NCBI GenBank assembly: GCA_963853835.1
Contig: OY970830.1
Location: forward strand, 34,123,966-34,187,965
Reading direction: 5' to 3'
Source: Calendula officinalis
Taxonomy: Eukaryota > Streptophyta > Magnoliopsida > Asterales > Asteraceae
DNA: 64,000 bases
Shown here: piece by piece, positions 57,444-64,000 of the stretch
Layout of the letters: the number at the start of each line of letters is the position of its first letter
How positions within the stretch are numbered: the first letter of the stretch is position 1
Translations under genes and position numbers: made by a program
Notes under the pieces: generated by a model
Told to the model about the DNA's origin: nothing
Database searches by the model: none
What the model saw: the letters and a program-made list of their open reading frames with translations, nothing else

Positions 57444-59187
57444 TGTTGGGTCACATTTATTGTAATTAATAGTCTAGGGGTGTGTTTGGACAAGTTTGAA
57501 ACTACAAATGATATACTTAGCTTAATCATACTTAACTAGTGGAGAAGGTATAAGTAGAGAGAGGTTAGGGAAAACATGTAACTTTCACACACTTAAATGC
57601 ACCTAACTTTTGGAAGTTCTCTCCTCCTCTCTACACTCTCTCTCTAAAACACACACCAACACACACTTGATTCTTCAAATCAATGGATTCTGTGGTTTAT
57701 GCTTGATTTTGAATTCACATTTGGTATAAGAGAATAATCCATCTAAGAGTAGATCCAAAATCACTGTAATCAGCAACTGATTTATTGATTTGAAGAAATA
57801 TGAAGATGTTGAAGTTTTGAAGAGTTGTGATCTTAAATTCGAAATCTGAGGTAGATCTTACTGTTATGTGTTGATAAATAGCTTCCTCTTCTGATTCTAT
57901 TAAGATTAAATCAAACTTCAATTCATTTGATCTACTATTGAGTCAAATGTGATGATTTTTGTCAAAAACCATGAACACACCATTTTTAAAATCTTTTTAC
58001 ATCTGAGCTAATTTTTGTTAAGTTTTGGTGTGTTTGATTGAAGTAAAACGTGGTAAACTGATTTTCAAACAAATTACAATTGGAATCACTCAATTTGGTT
58101 GAGAATTGAAGAAGTTATGGTGAATCAAGTGGCTTTTTCCAAGTTTTTCGTTCGTCATTTCTCTGCTCATAGTTGATGAACTTTCACGATTGTTCTAATT
58201 TTTGAGACTTCACGATCTATTGGAATCGTGAACCATAATCACAATCGTGAACTCTCGATCGCAAAGTAAGATCACAATCATAAACAAAGAACCTTTCATA
58301 ATTGCTATAGAAAGTTCATGATTATGAAAGGTTCTTGGTTTATGATCGTGATCTTACTTTGCGATCGAGAGTTCACGATTGCGATTATGGTTCACGATTC
58401 CGATAGATCGTGAAGTCTCAAAAAACAGTTAGAACAATCGTGAAAGTTCATCAACTACGAGCAGAGCACCGACGAACGAAAAACTTGGAAAACCCCACCT
58501 AATTCACCATAACTTCTTCAATTCTTAACCAAATTGATTGATTCCAATTGCAATTTGTTTGAAAATCAGTTTAGCGCGTTTTTCTTCAATCAAACACACC
58601 AAAACCTAACAAAAAGGAACCTAACAAAAAGGAACCTAACAAAAAGGAGCTCAGGTTTCGATTTTACAGTAATAAATGGTGTGTTCATAGTTTTTGACAA
58701 AAATCATCAAATTGGACTCAATAATTGATCAAATGAATAGAAATTTGATTCTAATCTTAATAGAATCAGAAGAGGAAGTTATTTATCAACACAAAACAGT
58801 AAGATCTACCTCAGATTTCGATTTTAAGATCACACTCTTCAAAAACTTCAACATCTTCATATTCTTCAAAATTCTCTAAATCAGTTGCTGAATTCAGTGA
58901 TTTTGGATCTACTCCTAGTTGGATTATGCTCTGATACCAATTGCGAGTTCAAAATCAAGCATAAACCATAGTGAATTGAAGAATCAAGTGTGTGTTTTAG
59001 AGAGAAGGAGAACTTTTCAAAGGTTGTTACAATTAGTAAAATGGAAAAGTTCCATCATCATGATTAATCTCTCCTACTTATATCCTCTCCACTAATTAAA
59101 TATGGTTAAACTAAGTATATCAATTGTAATTTCAAACTTGTCCAAACACACCCCTAGACTATTAATTACAATAAATGTGCCCCAACA
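57444..59187. mobile_element. Inverted-LTR copia relic
   Basis: The left LTR 57444-57719 (TGTTGGGTCA...TTCACA) is followed by a decayed PBS ttggtataagag. The right LTR 58942-59187 is inverted and preceded by ctctgatacca. Both PBSs point inward, and the leader DNA between them (57720-58941) is itself palindromic. No gag or pol. No TSD was found at the LTR edges (caacc left, gtttc right). Confidence 0.7.
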
Positions 59188-59508
59188 GTTTCACTTTTAG
59201 CCCCTCATATATTATCATAGTTACGACTATGTTCAAATTAAATTTATTATGGTTTTTCTTTTTTTATTTGAGATAGGCAAATATTACTTTTCACGTAGCA
59301 AATTAATATGTTTTGACCTTTAGATATATTCGGTTTTAACAATATATATAGATTGGTATCGATGTACAAGAAAAACAAAGGAAAATGAAAAACGATATGA
59401 TTTCATTCGATTTCTCTCGTGAAGAAGTAGGTTTATTAAGTGCAATCTCAGACCTTGAAGTTCAACGCCAGGAGTTTATTAAGCTATGGACACTAAAGGT
59501 TTCTTTTC

Positions 59509-59510
<2 letters not shown>

Positions 59511-59542
<32 letters not shown>
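59511..59542 (+). repeat. Poly(T) tract of about 32 bases in intron 5
   Basis: A pure T run lies 12 bp downstream of the exon 5 donor. It is likely length-variable. Confidence 0.9.
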
Positions 59543-59544
<2 letters not shown>

Positions 59545-60208
59545 ATTTAAAGTATATTTATTAATTTTTTATAATTAATAAATTATTCTCAGGAAGCTTA
59601 TGTTAAAGCATTGGGAAGAGGCTTCTCAGGCGCTCCTTTTAACACCTTTACTATTAGGTTCAGGTATGCAGATGGAAATCCGGAGGTTTGTAAATCTTTT
59701 TGAATTCTACAAAATTGAAATAATAAATTATATTAATTTGAATTGTAATTGTGCACAGGATTCTGGAATTGTAATTGTGCCTCTGGAGAAGCTAACAAAC
59801 CTTACAACCAATTGGGAATTTACACAGGTGGAATTAAATGGTTCTTCATTATGCAGCTATTTGCAGGGAGAACAATGGAGGTGAGTAATTGGATGTGTCC
59901 CACAAACATCTATTTGTTCATAGTGAAAATAAATTATAAAAATCTATTTGATTGTTATTTATGAGGACAGTTAAGGTTGGATTAATTGATGCAGGGGCTC
60001 TGATTGTGCGGAAGACAATTCCTCTTGTTGAAGAACATTGTGTTTCCATGGTTAATTAAGGTTAAACCCTAATCTTTGAAATCCTTGTCAAGTGTCATCT
60101 GGTTGTTATTAGGACTTATGAGGTTAAGTATAAAAGATTATTTGATTAAGCCTTTTTTTTTTCTATATTTGAATGTCTCACCTCTTTTTAATGTGTACTT
60201 AAATCATA

Positions 60209-60467
60209 CTCCCTCCGTCCCACAAAAAACTTCCTATTTGGGTTTTGAACAAGTTTTTAGGTGATAGTTAGTGGTGGGGTATAATACTTTTGATTAAAAT
60301 ATAAGGTTGGATTGGAGAGAGAAAGATAGTTAGTGGATATTAGTGGTGGGGTCTTTAGTAATAATAGTTTTTTATTATGTGGAGCTCATCAAATATGAGA
60401 AATGAGAAGTTTTTTGTGGGACAAAAATTTAGAGTGAAATGAGAAGTTTTTTGTGGGACGGAGGGAG
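60209..60467. mobile_element. Stowaway MITE
   Basis: The 259-bp element has ends CTCCCTCCGTCCCA and tgggacggagggag, with TA duplicated at 60207-60208 and 60468-60469. Subterminal gaagttttttgtgggac is repeated near the right end. Confidence 0.92.
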
Positions 60468-60469
60468 TA

Positions 60470-61016
60470 TATCGTTATTATAAAAATCCAACATTTATTG
60501 AATGACTAAAATACCCTTACCAATGAGAAAAAAAACCCCATCTTGGAATCAATACGGTGTGGTTACTCTAAATCAAATTGCATTCTGAGCCAGCCAAACT
60601 ATATAGTAAAACATTGAGTAAATTACACCTTGTGATTTACCAAAAGTTTTGAAGAGAGTCACTAAATCCATTACACTCACCTGATATTGTCACTGTGTGA
60701 GAGAGAAACTTTTTTTATTTTCTGCCCTTTTTCTCTTCTATTCTTTTTGTGTGTTCAAAACCCATTTTCTGTTCATATAAAGATTTGACCATAATTTGAG
60801 GGATTTCTGTAATGGATATTAAAATAAAGGTTTTGTCTTATTGAAAACAAAAAGTTGTTACCAGAAATACCATATAACGACCTTCCCCCAAATCTATTAA
60901 TATGAACAAGAACCACAACAAACTAACTTGACGTTAAATCCAATAGTATAAGATGCTAAAAAGCTTTTATTTACACATTTGTACCGATTGAATTTTAATC
61001 AGATTTATAATCGACG
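60470..61016. other. Intergenic, no gene
   Basis: AT-rich. The word gagtaaattacacc at about 60615 resembles one end of the MULE-type MITE at 55819, but no partner end is seen. Confidence 0.4.
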
Positions 61017-61226
61017 CTAAGACAAGCTCAATCCGAGAATTCGCCTGAGTTCAGTGGTCGGACCATCTCTCGAGTCGGCTGAACCAAAATTCTTCATGAA
61101 AAATCCCGTCAATGGAACCGAACTGGGAGGAGGTGAGTTAACAAACGCAAATTCGGCAAAAAATTCCATCGATGGTGTTGATTGGTCCAAATATTCGCCA
61201 TGTTTTAATAAATTAACGTGATTCAT
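61017..61226 (-). CDS. Possible PNRC-like exon
   Basis: A 69-codon minus-strand frame contains FAFVNSPPPSSVPLTGFF and ends TTELRRILGLSLS. Plant PNRC-type proteins have a SPxPSxLPxPxFF motif followed by an LRRLL-like C-terminus, so this may be the last exon of such a gene or a relic. No upstream exon was found, and the motif match is approximate. Confidence 0.35.
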   Translation of the reverse strand: MNHVNLLKHGEYLDQSTPSMEFFAEFAFVNSPPPSSVPLTGFFMKNFGSADSRDGPTTELRRILGLSLS

Positions 61227-61263
61227 TACCAGGTTCTTAGAGGCTAATGCGGGTTACAATGTT

Positions 61264-61383
61264 TAAAAACCTGGTTTTTAATTGAATCTGGTTTAAAACC
61301 TGGTATTGAACCTGGTTTTATTATAAAAACCTGGTTTTTAATTGAATCTGGTTTAAAACCTGGTATTGAACCTGGTTTTATTA
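61264..61383. repeat. Two 60-bp tandem repeats
   Basis: 61264-61323 and 61324-61383 are identical or nearly so (unit core aaaaacctggtttttaattg). The unit is built from aacctggtt/aaccaggtt-like words. Confidence 0.85.
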
Positions 61384-64000
61384 AGGAACGGTAATGAAAA
61401 TAATTCAATATCTTTGAGTAAGTTATAATACTATCAATATTTTACAACCCGGTTCTTTATTGAACCAGCCAACGCCTTAAATATGGTCGAATTGGTCGGA
61501 CCGGATGAGCCGACCGGTTGAAGCAGATTACAATATAGTTAGTATTTATGATGTAGTAATTACGTAAATGATGTACAAATGTCAAAACAACTATAAAAAT
61601 ACAAAATAAATAATTAAAAACAATCCAAAACCTATTTTTCAACTAAATAGTACTTTTAAGTTCCAAAATTTTTATAAAAAGATTCATATAATGATCGATA
61701 TGTCTAAAATTTTCATCTTTATTTTTTAAATTGATTTTTTTTCCGGTTGTCCAACCAGCTGGTTTCAACTGGGTTATAACTTATAACCACTAATTTAACC
61801 GGCTCATTTCGATCGGCTATCTTTTCATTTCCCCGTCAAAACTTTGAATACTATAGGTTAAGCATTACCCATGAAATTTGAGGGATTACACACCATTCCA
61901 TTGCAGTCGGTTTACCATTCTCTTACCCATTAACAACTTTGAATCAAACAATACCCTAACATTTATCTAACCCTTTATACTAAATGACATCAGAGAATCA
62001 TATGTTGAAAGAGTTGAAAATGGTTACTGTATCATGTCATAATATGGCAAATGAACATCAATTATATTGCCTAAAATAACAGACATCTTCCTAATGTTCA
62101 GTGTGTCGATCTATGCGTGTGAAACAAAAACACAATCGTTATAGCCTATAACTACGAAATCGTGAACAAGTTGCTACTAGAACTGCTTAGTTATTTTAAA
62201 GTTGAGTATTTTTGTCCCATATGATCTATTTTATCTGGATCCGTCACTGCTTCCTAAGGTGTTCAACCATGAGCGGTTGTTTCATCTCAAAACTCAGTAG
62301 AAGTAGCAAACAATAATGATGTTTATATATATGATGATCATAATATGTTCTGATGATTAGTATTGGGGTTTTACGTAGTTATATTCTTGAAGACTTACAA
62401 ACAAAAATGGAACTTAAATAGCATTGATTCATTTCCTCAAAAGGTTTGGTCCCATATTCTCGAGAATAAGTTAAGTGTAAAGAGAAAAATTAAGGGGTTG
62501 ACTATTTGAACAGTTCTTACTAATATTTGGACACTCTTAATAAAATAATTAGTAGTCACTTTATTTTGTATTTTACTAACTACTTAATTTTGTATTTTGT
62601 ACTTTATAATTAATTAATAATAACAAAAAAACAAAATTTAAATAAGTAAATATGACAATTGTTATTTAAAAAAATTATATGACAAGTTTCATTAAAAATT
62701 CTCTAAATTTATAAATTTTTTATCAAAGGGTTTTAATTGTCTATAAAAGTGTTATTTATAAATATTTAAATAAAAATATTAATAAAAATATAAAAAGTTT
62801 AATATAAAGATTAAATTTTAAAAGATGAAAAAGTAAAAGTATAATCTGAGATGAAGTTTTAAAATAAAAACGTTAAATTCCAAGGTTGATTTATTGTTAT
62901 TGGTATCCATGTAATTTATTGTATTCAACATACTTTTTCTAAGGTTAAAAATAGTTAAACTTTGATGTGTTTATTCGGTATAATGAGGTGTTTAAATAGC
63001 ATCACCTAAAATTAAATATACTACTTCTTCCGATTCAAAGTAAGTGATACATTTTCTTTTTTGGGGTGAATTAAAAAAAATGATACACTTTGAAAATACT
63101 TTATTTGGCAAAATTTGTGGTTCGACAAGTTAGTAAGTTAGTGGTTCGACAAATGCAGTGACATCCAAGCGGGCAATATGCATTCCTTGAACATATCTCT
63201 TTTTTTGGAGAATAAACTTCACCACATTTTTTCTCCTAAGAAATGCCCTCAAAAGTCTTGAGAATTCACAAAAGACTAGAGAAAGAAAACTCCACCAAAA
63301 TGAACAAAAAATATCATATACGAACACTATCGTTAGCTATTTTCCTTCGAGTGCAAAGAATGACTTTGTTTTGGATGCTCTTGTTAGCTATTTTCTGCAT
63401 TCTTTGCTTGTAGGAAAACATTGGCGGAAAAACCTCACAAAAATACCCTATCGTGTATGTAGTTCTTTGTCGTCTATAATTCCATCTCCACCTATATATG
63501 GGGCAAGACCTTTAGCAACCATTTGATGACATGCCATTTTATTGCGTTTTGATTGGTCCAAAATGGTGACTCAAAGGGCATTATAGGAAAAAAAAAATTA
63601 TGACATTTATTGTTGGAGGTTTTCAACAATTAATTTATGACCATTTTACAACGGTTTTGTGATAAAAAATAATTTTTTTGGTAAGTCATTAATGCACTAA
63701 ATAACGTCTTTTTTGGTAAGTCATTTATCATTTGTCAGCCATTCATTATCTAATACCTAATTTCCTATTCCTTCGTATTGTTATATTGTAGAATTCGTCT
63801 CCTGCCCACAGTTTGTGTTTTTTCAACATTTATACTAATTTAGACTGTTGTTGCTAAGTTTTTTGTTTGTGGAATGGACACCTTAAGTTGCTTACATATT
63901 TGTCATGCTTACGCATTCATGCTATGTAATTATATATGTCCATTTTTATATTTAGTTACTTCATGAAATTTGTCATTTGTTGTTGGTTTATAAGATGGTT
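61384..64000. other. Intergenic, no gene supported
   Basis: AT-rich DNA. About 61440-61510 and 61740-61810 carry ccggttg/caaccgg words in opposite orientation, suggesting a decayed MITE. About 63023 has one Stowaway-like end (ttcttccgattcaaagtaag) without a partner. The short frames show no familiar protein. Confidence 0.45.

Larger units (their letters stand above)
56938..59343. repeat. Nested 2.4-kb palindrome in intron 4
   Basis: The outer arms 56938-57077 and 59187-59343 are inverted copies (aaaaccgaatatatctaaagg at their outer ends). Inside on the left are a captured gene fragment (57076-57345) and its partial inverted copy (57364-57443). Then come an LTR (57444-57719), leader DNA, its inverted copy, and an inverted LTR (58942-59187). 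The symmetry centre is near 58310. The structure lies wholly inside an intron of the transferase gene. Confidence 0.75.
45999..60059 (+). pseudogene. Sfp-type 4'-phosphopantetheinyl transferase gene, TE-expanded and frameshifted
   Basis: The family moves 4'-phosphopantetheine from CoA to a Ser of acyl-carrier domains. Exons: 45999-46072, 56401-56576, 56653-56720, 56809-56910, 59352-59498, 59593-59685, 59759-59880, 59995-60059. All junctions are GT..AG, and exons 1-7 keep phase. Motifs: METHLWYVLP (from residue 25), GKPE (about 103), FNLSHT (about 122), the metal-binding IGIDVQE (141-147) and LWTLKEAYVK (185-194). An extra T in exon 7 (59842-59847) shifts the frame before the conserved GSHYAAIC-type segment. 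As read, translation stops at 60031 (272 residues) instead of at 60057-60059. Intron 1 holds 10.2 kb of element H and intron 4 a 2.4-kb palindrome. ATG 45999 is chosen as the first in frame; 46026 is an alternative. If the T is a sequencing error, the gene could be functional. Confidence 0.85.

Overview
The window is plant nuclear DNA. It holds intron-containing host genes (a CEPR1/XIP1-type LRR receptor kinase and a Sfp-type 4'-phosphopantetheinyl transferase) separated by nested LTR retrotransposons and several MITE families. The element families and gene sequences suggest a eudicot, probably an asterid such as Asteraceae; that placement is inference only.

Layout. (1) 1-23505: a three-element nest. 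Element A (minus strand, Ty1/copia, Sirevirus-like) enters from the left edge and its 5' LTR ends at 23505. That LTR is split twice: by element B (2757-9672, minus strand, TSD GTTTT) and by element C (9723-23329, plus strand, TSD CTTTC). B and C are structurally complete, with both LTRs, PBS and PPT, but neither has a reverse transcriptase. B keeps only part of gag. C has gag, protease and integrase, then a 1265-codon ORF where RT-RNase H is expected. (2) 23506-30117: the CEPR1-like gene, two exons, with flanks. (3) 30123-41502: element D, a minus-strand Ty1/copia element (TSD ACAAG) with gag, PR-INT, RT-RNase H and a long third ORF, all carrying scattered stops or frameshifts. (4) 41503-45371: a probable hAT-like relic containing a GC-rich organelle-like insert, a second hAT-like MITE, a tRNA-derived SINE and a Stowaway MITE. 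(5) 45372-60059: a two-exon SmG-like fragment, then the phosphopantetheinyl transferase gene. Its first intron was enlarged by a 10.2-kb TIR element (H, 46135-56368, 9-bp TSD GTAATATAT). H contains a Ty3/gypsy Tat-lineage unit (E, 46444-55784) whose two LTRs are in inverted orientation. The fourth intron contains a 2.4-kb nested palindrome with another inverted-LTR copia relic. (6) 60060-64000: a Stowaway MITE, a possible PNRC-like exon, a 60-bp tandem repeat and unrecognised AT-rich DNA.

How the parts relate. A, B and C share leader arrays of a short palindrome (TTCGG-C-CCGAA). B and C also share a cluster of PPT-like motifs and a stem-loop whose pairing is kept by compensatory changes, so they are probably relatives moved by an autonomous partner not in this window. 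In the Tat unit, an accessory ORF runs antisense to pol. Its three predicted exons join in frame, which fits a spliced antisense gene carried by a retroelement. The phosphopantetheinyl transferase is otherwise well conserved but has a one-base frameshift near its C-terminus and two long inverted repeats in its introns, so its function is doubtful.

Limits: all alignments, repeat counts and splice sites were judged by eye; no searches were run.
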